64,000 bases of DNA, from assembly GCF_900240285.1 (NCBI RefSeq), contig NZ_OESS01000002.1, positions 1,273,801 to 1,337,800 of the forward strand, in the 5' to 3' direction. The position numbers and the translations under genes are program-made. Shown here in pieces: positions 1-8,494 of this stretch (its first letter is position 1; each line of letters begins with the position of its first letter). The notes under the pieces are model-generated. The model saw only the letters and a program-made list of their open reading frames with translations. It was not told the origin of the DNA and searched no databases. The stretch is from Halobacillus sp. Marseille-P3879. GTDB lineage: Bacteria; Bacillota; Bacilli; Bacillales; Halobacillaceae.

Positions 1-123
1 CCTTTACACTAATTTATTATTCATGTTTCGTTAGCGTAGCATATAATTTATATGTGGATATGTTAACGATAATTGAAACAAACCAAACAATTATAATGCA
101 GTAATGAATGGCTAATAGTTAAC

Positions 124-288
124 CTATTTATCTCCTTTACTTATGAATACCCCGGCGGCCATCACAATAGCACCCAAAGCTAGTGATGCTATACAAATAT
201 TTGTGATAACAGGCTCTAAATCATTTATTTTAGATACCCAATATACCAATGCTGACAAGATCATTAAAATCAAACCTACCCATTTCAT
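124..288 (-). CDS. small two-TM membrane protein
   Basis: The product is 54 residues: two hydrophobic helices (about residues 2-20 and 29-49) joined by a short polar loop, ending in a lysine-rich tail. It is almost certainly an integral membrane peptide of unknown function. I place the start at 288 because AAGGGGTGA lies 4 nt upstream of that ATG; an in-frame start six codons further up would overlap this ribosome site. It lies alone, with the next small membrane gene about 200 bp away on the same strand. I do not recognise a named family. Confidence 0.6.
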   Translation of the reverse strand: MKWVGLILMILSALVYWVSKINDLEPVITNICIASLALGAIVMAAGVFISKGDK

Positions 289-488
289 TAAATCACCCCT
301 TAACAAACCTTAGCTTGAATTTAATGTGTGAAATTATTTATTCCAATAAAAAAGAAGCTGCCACAATAACTCCTGAATTTAAACTCTTGCACACGATTGT
401 TTAACAGTTAGATTCGGGAAAATCATAGTAAGTAAATTCATCTAAAATAAAACGGTTTTGCATTTTCTTACTGTTATTATTGCAGATT

Positions 489-674
489 TTATCCGTGTTC
501 TTGATTGTTGTTTTCCGCCCCGGTGTTTGTCTTTCTCTTATTGAGCACATATATGGCATTACCAGCCACCACTAATGCAAACACGGACACATACCCTATC
601 GCAAATATGAGGTTTAGTTCACCTCGGACGATAAAAATTGCAATAAAAGTTCCAAGAAGTGCCGCTAGTGCCAT
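489..674 (-). CDS. small membrane protein, N-terminus uncertain
   Basis: From the internal ATG at 674 the product is 61 residues: two hydrophobic segments separated by a short polar turn, then a basic/Asn-rich tail. The reading frame stays open upstream and encodes a basic, Trp-containing stretch (..KLVHSEWRLSV) that looks like genuine protein. It reaches a run of seven A on the minus strand (722-728). Just beyond is a GTG (733) preceded by AAAGGAAG, which would be in frame if the run had eight A; an ATT codon preceded by GGGTGAT is the alternative without an indel. The true protein is probably 15-20 residues longer. Function unknown. Confidence 0.55.
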   Translation of the reverse strand: MALAALLGTFIAIFIVRGELNLIFAIGYVSVFALVVAGNAIYVLNKRKTNTGAENNNQEHG

Positions 675-956
675 AACACTTAATCTCCACTCAGAATGTA
701 CGAGTTTCTTTTCTCTCTTAATTTTTTTATCACCCTTTCACTCTTCCTTTATTCATGGGCTATAGCACCATTGACTGAGTATGTTAGTTTTCGTTGCTTA
801 TAGAGGGGTTAGTAATTCCTAATTTAGAACTTCAACGAATTCCCTCATTCTCACTTACACATATTACATGTTAAAACTCATTTTCAAGATAATATTCATT
901 TGAACTTAGTTGCGTCAGGAATACGCTGTTTATAAGGTTAAGTAAATTCATAAATA

Positions 957-1000
957 AAAGTCCCAGTTTCTCTATATTAAAATTGAGAAATTGGGACTTT
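957..1000. terminator. strong hairpin in gene-poor stretch
   Basis: Arms 957-972 and 985-1000 pair over 15 of 16 positions around a 12-nt A/T loop. It resembles a bidirectional terminator, although no convincing gene ends beside it. The rest of the 734-1209 interval shows no coding region that I can support, apart from the arr promoter region (TATACT near 1170). Confidence 0.5.
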
Positions 1001-1209
1001 AGTTGCTCTGTTAAAACGCCCGATTGTTTAACCTGCTTCTTTAAATACAAAACAATATGTCAGACCATAATATCCCCGGCAACCATAAACCGATCGCATT
1101 GTCTCTATCTACATTATACACCTAATTATAATTTATTTATAGACTACTCTTTCCATAATTCCTTTCCTATACTGTTATATACAAATCAAAAAATTAGAGG
1201 TGTACCCGT

Positions 1210-1626
1210 ATGAATAACAAAAATGATGTTTTAGATGATGGTCCTTTCTTTCATGGTACTAAAGCAAAACTAAAAATCGGAGATCTATTAGTACCCCAAC
1301 ACTTATCAAATTACCAAGACAAAAATTCTAACTATATATATTTCACTGCAACTTTAGATGCTGCTAAATGGGGTGCAGAATTAGCAGCATCTAAGTCAAA
1401 AGAAAGAATTTATATTGTAGAACCAGTAGGTGATTTCGAAAATGACCCGAACTTAACTGACAAAAAATTCCCCGGAAACCCTACACGTTCTTATAGGTCA
1501 AAATCACCTTTGAAAATAATAGCTGAATTAGGCTCATGGGAAAGACATTCCGATGAAGAAATAAACCATATGCTTATATCTTTAAAAAAATTACGTGAAC
1601 AAGGAAAAGCTGTAATAGACGATTAG
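1210..1626 (+). CDS. arr: rifampin ADP-ribosyltransferase (Arr family)
   Basis: Arr enzymes inactivate rifamycins by transferring ADP-ribose from NAD+ to the C23 hydroxyl. The 138-residue product matches the usual compact family length and carries the family landmarks in order: FFHGTKA (catalytic-pocket His, residue ~15), SNY and YIYFTAT (~33-48), DAAKWGAELA, and the signature DPNLTDKKFPGNPTRSYRS (~76-95), followed by the conserved PL-I--EL-SW C-terminus. GAGGTG sits 8 nt before the ATG. The gene stands alone with its own upstream A/T-rich promoter region and no mobile-element genes directly adjacent, so it is probably an intrinsic or anciently acquired resistance gene. Family call is firm; activity is inferred. 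Confidence 0.93.
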   Translation: MNNKNDVLDDGPFFHGTKAKLKIGDLLVPQHLSNYQDKNSNYIYFTATLDAAKWGAELAASKSKERIYIVEPVGDFENDPNLTDKKFPGNPTRSYRSKSPLKIIAELGSWERHSDEEINHMLISLKKLREQGKAVIDD

Positions 1627-1806
1627 CCTTTTACAGCTTTAAGTCATCACTTTAAAAACAAAAAATCAATTTACTTTTTACAATTGGTTTTCATTTTGGC
1701 ACTGGAATGAACTTGATAGACCTTAAGCGTCGCCCCGAATAGTAAAACTCTGTAAAAGAAGCTTATTCAATCTTTGATTTTTTGGACATAAAGGTGTTCA
1801 AGTTCT

Positions 1807-2940
1807 CTAAGGCTTCAGCACCACTTTAATACAGTTATCTTCCTTTTTGTTGAAGATTTCATATCCATGAGCAGCATTCTCCAGGGGCATCTGATGAGTA
1901 ATAATTTTTTTGGGGTTGATTTCGCCATTAATAATTTGTTTATAAAGAGGTTCCATAAAAGAACGCGCATGGGCCTGGCCCATTTTCAATTGAATGTTAC
2001 GTGAAAAAAAAGCACCTAAAGGAAAGAGGTTATAATTTCCTCCGTATACTCCTGTGATTTGAACGGTTCCGCACTTCTTTACAGCTTTTGTTGCTATTTG
2101 AATGGGGCCAAGCGTTCCACCCTGCAGTTTCATTTTTTGTTCGACGAATTCCAAAGGGGATTTCTTGCCGTCCATACCTACACAGTCAATGACGATGTCG
2201 GCGCCACCCTTCGTGATTTCCTTCAACGTTTCACCCATATCTGGATATTGCGTGAAGTCAAAGACTTCTGTTTGATTCACTCTTTTCGAATGAAGCAAGC
2301 GATTTTCGATATAATCAACAGCAATAACCCGCTCAGCTCCCTTTTGCCAGGCAAACTGCTGTGCCATCAAACCGATCGGACCACAGCCAAGAACGATCAC
2401 TGTATCTCCTGATTTTACGCCGGCATTTTCTACACTCCAGTAGGCTGTCGGCAGGACGTCTGAGAGAAACAGAAGAGACTCATCCTCTAATTCACAGGAC
2501 TCCGGAATTATAAACGGTGTATAATTTCCAAAAGGTACGCGTAAATACTCAGCCTGACCTCCCGGATGATCTCCGAATTTCTCACTATATCCAAAATACC
2601 CTCCAGAATCATAATGGGGGTTCGCATGATCACACTGACTTTCACGATGAGAATTGCAATATAGACACTGCCCGCAAGCTACTGTAAAGGGAATGACCAC
2701 CCTATCCCCTTTCTTTAGCTTGCTTACTTTAGGGCCGATTTCCTCCACAATCCCCATTGGTTCATGACCAATGACATAACCGATTGGAAGAGGAAAGTTC
2801 CCCTGATACAAATGCAAATCCGATCCGCATATCGCAGTGGAAGTAATCCGTATAATCACATCTTCTTCATGTTCTATTTTGGGAAAGGGAACCTGTTTGA
2901 CTGCTATCGATTTTTTTCCTTGATACGTAACTGCTTTCAT
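1807..2940 (-). CDS. zinc-dependent alcohol dehydrogenase, MDR superfamily
   Basis: A 377-residue medium-chain dehydrogenase. CGSDLH (residue ~37) and GHEPMG (~60) are the catalytic-zinc motifs, CGQCLYC..C (~90-104) is the four-Cys structural zinc lobe, and GCGPIGLMA (~185) is the Rossmann nucleotide loop. The longer substrate domain and overall spacing resemble the glutathione-independent formaldehyde dehydrogenase/threonine dehydrogenase-like branch. The start at 2940 is set by AGGTGA 7 nt upstream; a longer in-frame start exists but lacks a site. It lies about 0.5 kb from the aromatic-type operon on the same strand, so a role in aldehyde or alcohol oxidation there is possible but unproven. 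Substrate not predictable. Confidence 0.88.
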   Translation of the reverse strand: MKAVTYQGKKSIAVKQVPFPKIEHEEDVIIRITSTAICGSDLHLYQGNFPLPIGYVIGHEPMGIVEEIGPKVSKLKKGDRVVIPFTVACGQCLYCNSHRESQCDHANPHYDSGGYFGYSEKFGDHPGGQAEYLRVPFGNYTPFIIPESCELEDESLLFLSDVLPTAYWSVENAGVKSGDTVIVLGCGPIGLMAQQFAWQKGAERVIAVDYIENRLLHSKRVNQTEVFDFTQYPDMGETLKEITKGGADIVIDCVGMDGKKSPLEFVEQKMKLQGGTLGPIQIATKAVKKCGTVQITGVYGGNYNLFPLGAFFSRNIQLKMGQAHARSFMEPLYKQIINGEINPKKIITHQMPLENAAHGYEIFNKKEDNCIKVVLKP

Positions 2941-3000
2941 TATTAACTCACCTCTATTTATACTTAACCCTAATAGTGTGAACTTTTTTGAAGTGTTCAT

Positions 3001-3431
3001 TCAGTTAAATTATCCAGGCTATTCTAAAAACGTACAGCATTCCAGCTAAAGTTATCGGGACAGATCGCATTATCAGCCCAAGTTCCATGAAGAGCCGAAA
3101 ACGAAATACCTTTTAGTGTGCTTTTATTTACCATCGATTACTTTAATTGAATGGCTTCACATTGCCCATCACTGATACCCGTAAGTATCCCCTTCATCCC
3201 CGCTTAATTATAGGAAGGTTTCTGTTTTGGCAAATGTGCTGGAAGTCCGCCTAATCATTCATCCTACACTCTTGGGCCCAGAAAAATAACTATATTTTTC
3301 CTTTCTCTACTTGTTAAGTAAGTATTCCTTCGAGTTAAGGAATTCAATCACTGAGACAGGGCGCCGTATGCTCGAGTTAGGGAGGAGGTCTTCTAATTAG
3401 AGCAGGAACAGAGTCCAGATTTATTGTTAAG
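3001..3431. other. intergenic stretch, nothing coding recognised
   Basis: About 430 bp between the alcohol dehydrogenase start and the transporter terminator. All frames are broken by stops, and no strong promoter, tRNA or repeat was seen by eye. It may hold the dehydrogenase promoter on the minus strand. Confidence 0.4.
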
Positions 3432-3470
3432 CAATAAAAAACAAGCTGGGCAGTAGTAACCCAGCTTGTT
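3432..3470 (-). terminator. rho-independent terminator of aromatic-type operon
   Basis: A perfect 11-bp stem (3440-3450 with 3460-3470, arm AACAAGCTGGG) is followed on the minus strand by a run of six T. It lies directly after the AAHS transporter stop. Confidence 0.85.
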
Positions 3471-3487
3471 CGTTTTAAATACTATGA

Positions 3488-4843
3488 TCATACAACTTCT
3501 TTCGTTTTATCATCCCCATCATACGATTCACCTTCTCTGTTATAATGAGCATGTTTTTCCTGAACAAACAAAATCGCTACACCCCCGAGAACGGCGGCCA
3601 TGGCGATCACTGTAAAATTCACCTGGGAAGACATGTTCATTGTCAGTAGAATACCGACAAACGTTGGGGCAAAGATGCCGCCTACCCTCCCAAATGCCAT
3701 TGCGGCTCCGACCCCGGTGGAACGCATGGAAGGCGGATAGTATTGTGAAACAAAGGCATTGCTGATATTCTGGACACCAACCGATGCAGCCCCGATCATC
3801 CCTATTAACAGATAAGCCAATATAATATTCTGTGTCAAACCGATACTCGCCAGTGCCACAGCCCCGATAATATAAAGCGGAACCATAACTTTTTTAAAGC
3901 CCCACTTGTCCGCCAGCCTTCCAAAAATAATCGTACCGACGATGGCACCGACATTCATCATAGCGACGAACACTAAACTAGAGCTCAAACTATATCCCGC
4001 TTCGATCATCAATTTCGGCAGCCAGGTATTCATCGCATAAATAAGCACAAAACAGGAAAAGCAGGAGATCCAGAACATAATCGTGCTGATGGCACGTTTC
4101 TTTTCAAAAAGTTTCACCAATGGAAGTCCTTTTCTTGCAGGCTCAGGTTTCTCAAAGGTAGTTCTGTCATCTAGTGTAGTTTCCGGATCGATTCTTTGCA
4201 GGAGCTCCCTTAATTTCTCTTCCTTCCCTTTGGCTAACAAGAAGCTTGCTGATTCTGGAAGACTTTTTGCGATAAAAGGGATCAGCAATAAGGGAAGACC
4301 TGCGATCCAGAAAATCGGCTGCCAGCCAAGCGCAGGCAAAATGGATTTACTGAACAATGCAGCCGCAATGGCTCCGATCGAGTACCCACAAAAAATAAAA
4401 GAAACCATCGCAGCCCTAATTTTTTTCGGAGCATATTCAGTGGAGAGTGCGATTACGTTCGGCATAACTCCCCCAAGTCCCAGTCCCGCAATCACTCGGA
4501 ATACCGTAAACATCGTCGGTCCTGCAGCAAATGCCGACAGGGCGGTGAACAAACTGAAAAGGACGGTACATAGCAGGATGACATTCTTTCGGCCCAGTTT
4601 ATCTGCCAATAATCCGAAAAGTACAGCACCGACAGCCGTGCCGGCAGCAGTGTAGCTTCCAATGGCTCCTGCTGTTACGGAAGATATGTTCCACTCTTCT
4701 ATTAAGGAAGGGACAACCGAGCCATAAATGACAACATCATACCCATCCATAAGAATGATGAAGAAGCACCAGAAAATAATAGAAAAATGGAAGGAACGAA
4801 AGCGACTGTTATCAATAATTTGTTCTGGATGAACAGCTTTCAT
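3488..4843 (-). CDS. MFS transporter, aromatic acid:H+ symporter (AAHS) type
   Basis: A 451-residue major facilitator with twelve hydrophobic segments. The AAHS hallmark in helix 1 (MDGYDVVIYG, residue ~35) and the loop 2-3 motif GLLADKLGRKN (~85) are present, as is the repeat motif GRLADKWGFKK between helices 8 and 9. AAHS proteins (PcaK/BenK/MhpT) import aromatic carboxylates. The ATG at 4843 has AGGGGGAT upstream; an in-frame GTG 14 codons earlier lacks a comparable site. It is the last gene of a co-directional set with the Dabb protein and the FAD monooxygenase, which supports uptake of the monooxygenase substrate. The substrate itself cannot be read from the sequence. Confidence 0.87.
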   Translation of the reverse strand: MKAVHPEQIIDNSRFRSFHFSIIFWCFFIILMDGYDVVIYGSVVPSLIEEWNISSVTAGAIGSYTAAGTAVGAVLFGLLADKLGRKNVILLCTVLFSLFTALSAFAAGPTMFTVFRVIAGLGLGGVMPNVIALSTEYAPKKIRAAMVSFIFCGYSIGAIAAALFSKSILPALGWQPIFWIAGLPLLLIPFIAKSLPESASFLLAKGKEEKLRELLQRIDPETTLDDRTTFEKPEPARKGLPLVKLFEKKRAISTIMFWISCFSCFVLIYAMNTWLPKLMIEAGYSLSSSLVFVAMMNVGAIVGTIIFGRLADKWGFKKVMVPLYIIGAVALASIGLTQNIILAYLLIGMIGAASVGVQNISNAFVSQYYPPSMRSTGVGAAMAFGRVGGIFAPTFVGILLTMNMSSQVNFTVIAMAAVLGGVAILFVQEKHAHYNREGESYDGDDKTKEVV

Positions 4844-4909
4844 AAAAATCCCCCTGCGAAATTTTAAATTAACGCGTTCAAGCACTAAAGCTTAAGATTA
4901 AAAATAAGA

Positions 4910-5203
4910 TTAGATTTCAAAATCCACAATAATACTGTCTTCGAGACCGATATTTTTCAAATAAGAAACAATTTCCTGATGGGCGGGATGCGGTCCATAA
5001 TTTTCCAGGGAATCCCTGTCCTTGAAGCGCACCGTCAGTCCGACATCATAGCCCTGGCTGCGACTGGAAAAATTAATGCCCTGCTGAATATCCACGATTC
5101 CCGGGATTATGTTCTTCAGCCGCAGTGTCCTGCGAATCAGCTCCTGCTTCTGTTCAGTTGTTGTTTCATGAGAAAACTTAACTAATACAATGTGTTCTAT
5201 CAT
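4910..5203 (-). CDS. Dabb (stress-responsive A/B barrel) protein
   Basis: A 97-residue dimeric alpha/beta-barrel domain: MIEHIVLVKF opens the first strand, a helix of charged residues follows, then the YDVGLTVRFKD strand and the HPAHQEIVSYL motif typical of Dabb proteins. Family members serve as small cyclases, oxygenase partners or stress proteins, often beside aromatic or polyketide oxidation genes. It begins 10 nt after the FAD monooxygenase stop and precedes the AAHS transporter, so all three should be co-transcribed. It may act on the monooxygenase product; that is an inference from position only. Confidence 0.85.
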   Translation of the reverse strand: MIEHIVLVKFSHETTTEQKQELIRRTLRLKNIIPGIVDIQQGINFSSRSQGYDVGLTVRFKDRDSLENYGPHPAHQEIVSYLKNIGLEDSIIVDFEI

Positions 5204-5213
5204 AGCTGCACTC

Positions 5214-6464
5214 CTATTTACTATTCAATGTCTCCCGATCGAAGCCGGCAAGCTTTTTATATTTATTAGCAACTTCCGCTAGCTCATCATACGAAATCAC
5301 ATCTTCCAATTTATCAAAACCTTCAGGCGCCCGATCTTCGACCATCTGCATAACAACTTCAGGCCCGTTCTGCCGATTAGTCCGAACGATATTGGCTGTT
5401 GGTTCCAGTCTTGCTTGTTCATATGCTCGCAAAGCAGCTTCTGTATTCGGCTCTTCTGCAAGGGTTTGGGCTAAAGCATCAGCATCAAGAATCGCCTGCG
5501 ATGCACCATTCGACCCAATCGGATACATCGGGTGAGCAGCATCTCCAAGCAGCGTTACACGTCCGAATGTCCAACGAGGTACCGGATCACGGTCAACCAT
5601 CGGGAATTCATAAACAGCATCTGTTTCTTCAATCAACCGAGGAACATTCAGCCAGCCAAAATCCCAGCCAGCAAAATGAGGAGCAAATTTTTCTTTATCT
5701 ATTTCCATGTTCCAATCTGCCCGTGAAATCAATCCCTCATCCACTTTCAGTTCAGCAATCCAGTTGACAAGAGACCGCCCTTTTTCATTTACCTTCGGAC
5801 ATACAGGATAGGCAACAAATTTTTGATCCTGGTAACCAGCCATAATCATCGACTTACCCGTCATAAAGGGAGTGGATTCTGTCATACCACGCCATAAAAT
5901 CCTGCCACTGAATTTCGGCTCTCCTTCATTTGGATAATAAAATTTACGGACAGCCGAATGGATGCCATCTGCTGCGATCATTGTATCGGCGCTATAAGTA
6001 CCTGCATGTTCCCCTGTTTTTTTATTTTTAAAATGAGCGGTTACCTTGTCACCGAACATTTGAAATGAAGTCAAGTGGTGTCCGGTATAAACGGCATTCT
6101 CACCTATCCGTTCTTTAACAGCGTTCAGCAAAATCATTTGCAGTCGGCCGCGATGGATCGAATATTGAGGCCAATGATAGCCGGCATTCAGCCCTCGGCC
6201 CTCCTGCCAAATCTTCTTGCCAAACTTATTGACGTACATAAGTTCGGCAGTCGGAAGACCTTCCTTTTTAAGCTCATCATCCAGGTCCAGTTCTGTCAGA
6301 ACCTTCACCGCATGAGGTAAAAGGTTAATTCCAACCCCTAACGCTTTAATCGTTTCTACACTTTCAAAGACACGCACTGACACGCCAACGCGGTGAAGCT
6401 TAAGAGCCGCAACAAGCCCGCCTATCCCCCCGCCGACGATTATCGCCGTCCTAGTATCAGACAT
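5214..6464 (-). CDS. FAD-dependent monooxygenase (aromatic hydroxylase class)
   Basis: A 416-residue class A flavoprotein monooxygenase. GGGIGG (residue ~11) is the N-terminal FAD dinucleotide fold, the loop around MIAADGIHSAVRK (~165) holds the conserved DG motif, and TLLGDAAHPMYPIGSNGASQAI (start ~300) contains the GD motif contacting the FAD ribityl chain. Relatives include salicylate hydroxylases and PhzS-type enzymes. A GGGAGG site precedes the ATG. As first gene of the operon with a Dabb protein and an aromatic-acid permease, it probably hydroxylates a small aromatic acid, but ring-cleavage genes are absent from the window, so the full pathway is not visible. Confidence 0.88.
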   Translation of the reverse strand: MSDTRTAIIVGGGIGGLVAALKLHRVGVSVRVFESVETIKALGVGINLLPHAVKVLTELDLDDELKKEGLPTAELMYVNKFGKKIWQEGRGLNAGYHWPQYSIHRGRLQMILLNAVKERIGENAVYTGHHLTSFQMFGDKVTAHFKNKKTGEHAGTYSADTMIAADGIHSAVRKFYYPNEGEPKFSGRILWRGMTESTPFMTGKSMIMAGYQDQKFVAYPVCPKVNEKGRSLVNWIAELKVDEGLISRADWNMEIDKEKFAPHFAGWDFGWLNVPRLIEETDAVYEFPMVDRDPVPRWTFGRVTLLGDAAHPMYPIGSNGASQAILDADALAQTLAEEPNTEAALRAYEQARLEPTANIVRTNRQNGPEVVMQMVEDRAPEGFDKLEDVISYDELAEVANKYKKLAGFDRETLNSK

Positions 6465-6750
6465 CTCGAATCCTCCCTGATAAAAATTAATAATATTATA
6501 TTTTTTCTAACAATTTAATCTGTTTTACTATTATTACATAAAAAATCGAGATTTCAATATTAAATTTACATGCAGTGAAAACTCGGCAAAGTCAGCTCCT
6601 AGCGTTAAGTCAGAATATGCTTCCCGTAAGCGTAAAGGTGAAATCTATTATTTCATTGAGTCAACAGTATAGAAAAAAGGTAACTACATTTTTTCCTCGT
6701 CTTTTTTGTAAAGTATGTTGAAAGGTAAGTGTCCTTTTAGAAGTTAGGAA

Positions 6751-6784
6751 AAGCGACTATCTATAATTAGATAATCGCTTCTTA
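6751..6784 (-). terminator. hairpin downstream of ABC permease
   Basis: Arms 6751-6762 and 6769-6780 pair over 12 positions with one G-U, followed on the minus strand by TTTT. It lies about 70 nt beyond the ABC permease stop. The remainder of 6465-6855 shows only A/T-rich sequence upstream of the monooxygenase gene. Confidence 0.55.
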
Positions 6785-6855
6785 AATGGAAACGTTCGTT
6801 TGGCCCGTTACATAGATCATGGAGTTAATTAGTTTTCAAGGTTTCCCTGACAAGA

Positions 6856-8469
6856 TTAAGCCCCTTCAACCAAATCCCGTCGATTATAACCAAGGAAACC
6901 AGTTACTATCAAAGCAATGCTTATTACGCTTATTGTCAGGAAAGTTACCGTATCAAAATCTTCTAACGGTAATCGAGGTATCCAGCTTTGGATGGCTGTT
7001 TTTGAAAACCACTCTGGCAAGTCTAATATACCTCCAAAGTAGTTTATCAAGAAGGAGTAGGCAAGATAAACATACACCACTTTACCTAACTTTGGGGCCC
7101 AGCCAAGAGCTAATGCCGCCATGCCAGTAAAGAACAATACGGACGGTAAGAAATTGAAGCCAGCAGCAAGAAAGTCAATCATATCCATCGTTGACTTATC
7201 TCCCATGGTTGTGATCGCTGTGCCCCCAAGAGTGCCCGCAGCTAATAAAATTCCTATCAGACCGGAAACCATGGCTAAACCAATACTGGTCCAATAGAAC
7301 CGGCTGCGGGTAACTCTTGTGGCATAAAGCTGACTTAAGCGTGATCGGTTTTCTTCAGCAAAAAGTTTATTTACAAGAACAATTGGTAAAATGGAAACTA
7401 ACCCGATCATGACCATCATAATCGTGCCAGTGAATGATTCTTCAATTGAGGCTCCAGAATGCGAAAACATCTGCTGCACGATTTCATTACTCTCAAGAAA
7501 GGTTTGCATATCTCCATAGATGGAGCCATAGGCTGCACCCATCACAACAAAGGTAATCAACCAGCTAATCATTACACCTTTGTTAATCTTTATTAATAAA
7601 CCGCGGACAGACAATAAGGATTTCCTGGCACTTTCCCGTCCTTGTCTTTCAGGGAGATAGCCAGCTCCCATATCGCGAGCCCCTTCAAGTGCAAAAGCAA
7701 CGGCCATCATGATTAAACTAAAACTCAATGCAAAAATAAGTGGGATCCAGTTATTTTCTGTAAAAGGATAAGTCAAATAGGTCCAGCCCATAGGATTAAT
7801 CATGGACAGATCCACATTGGAGACATCTGTTCCGGCACGACTAATATAAAGAAGTCCTATTATCCCAAGTGCTGAACCTGTTGCACCTGAGGAAGCAGGC
7901 ATGATCTGTGCCATAACCAGAGCAATTCCGGCACCGATAACCCCGGCCATTCCGATGGAAGCTCCGAACAAAAAGGAGCCTTCAACAGTAATCGTTTCAG
8001 CCCCAAAATTTAACATTACACCGCTAATAAAAAGGGCCAATAAAACATTAATAAATACAACTTCTACCATTGTGGCAAGGGAATTTGCTTGACGTCCTAT
8101 TCGAAAGGAGCGCACGATTTCAGTCAACCCGCGATCCTCCTCTTTACGAGTATGGCTTACTACGTGTAAAACAGCGATGACCATTGCAAATAAACCACAA
8201 AACAGTAGCATTTCATGTGAATACATAGCTCCTAAAGTATACTCACCAGCTGTTTCAACTGGCGTAGGCCCTACCATGGCGATCATAGCAGGATTTTGCA
8301 AAGTTTCGTACATCCCAATCAAGCCCTGACCTTTTGCGATTTCTTGAAAAGCTGGAACATAGGCAGCTGAAAATAAGCCGAGTCCTATAACCCAAACCAT
8401 CATTTTCTTCCAATCACGTTTTAGGTAAAGCAGAAACAGGGTATTCCAGCCCGCAAATTTTTCCTTCAT
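6856..8469 (-). CDS. ABC exporter permease (ABC-2 type, duplicated)
   Basis: A 537-residue membrane protein with about twelve hydrophobic segments in two similar halves (roughly 1-265 and 290-537). Each half opens with a soluble, basic lead into a membrane helix. This duplicated architecture is typical of exporter permeases related to the tetronasin/daunorubicin-type ABC-2 group, where one fused permease replaces a dimer. It follows the ATPase gene by 25 nt and shares the TetR-controlled promoter at about 10.1 kb. Likely role is efflux of a hydrophobic toxic compound. The substrate is unknown. Confidence 0.85.
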   Translation of the reverse strand: MKEKFAGWNTLFLLYLKRDWKKMMVWVIGLGLFSAAYVPAFQEIAKGQGLIGMYETLQNPAMIAMVGPTPVETAGEYTLGAMYSHEMLLFCGLFAMVIAVLHVVSHTRKEEDRGLTEIVRSFRIGRQANSLATMVEVVFINVLLALFISGVMLNFGAETITVEGSFLFGASIGMAGVIGAGIALVMAQIMPASSGATGSALGIIGLLYISRAGTDVSNVDLSMINPMGWTYLTYPFTENNWIPLIFALSFSLIMMAVAFALEGARDMGAGYLPERQGRESARKSLLSVRGLLIKINKGVMISWLITFVVMGAAYGSIYGDMQTFLESNEIVQQMFSHSGASIEESFTGTIMMVMIGLVSILPIVLVNKLFAEENRSRLSQLYATRVTRSRFYWTSIGLAMVSGLIGILLAAGTLGGTAITTMGDKSTMDMIDFLAAGFNFLPSVLFFTGMAALALGWAPKLGKVVYVYLAYSFLINYFGGILDLPEWFSKTAIQSWIPRLPLEDFDTVTFLTISVISIALIVTGFLGYNRRDLVEGA

Positions 8470-8494
8470 CGTCGTTCAACCTCCTTTCAAACAG

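Noticed and set aside
983..1213. 76-codon plus-strand ORF before arr
   Set aside because: It begins inside a terminator-like hairpin, has no ribosome site, and is Cys/aromatic-rich in a way typical of chance frames.
4083..4655. 190-codon plus-strand ORF
   Set aside because: Antisense shadow of the AAHS transporter gene, with composition mirroring hydrophobic codons.
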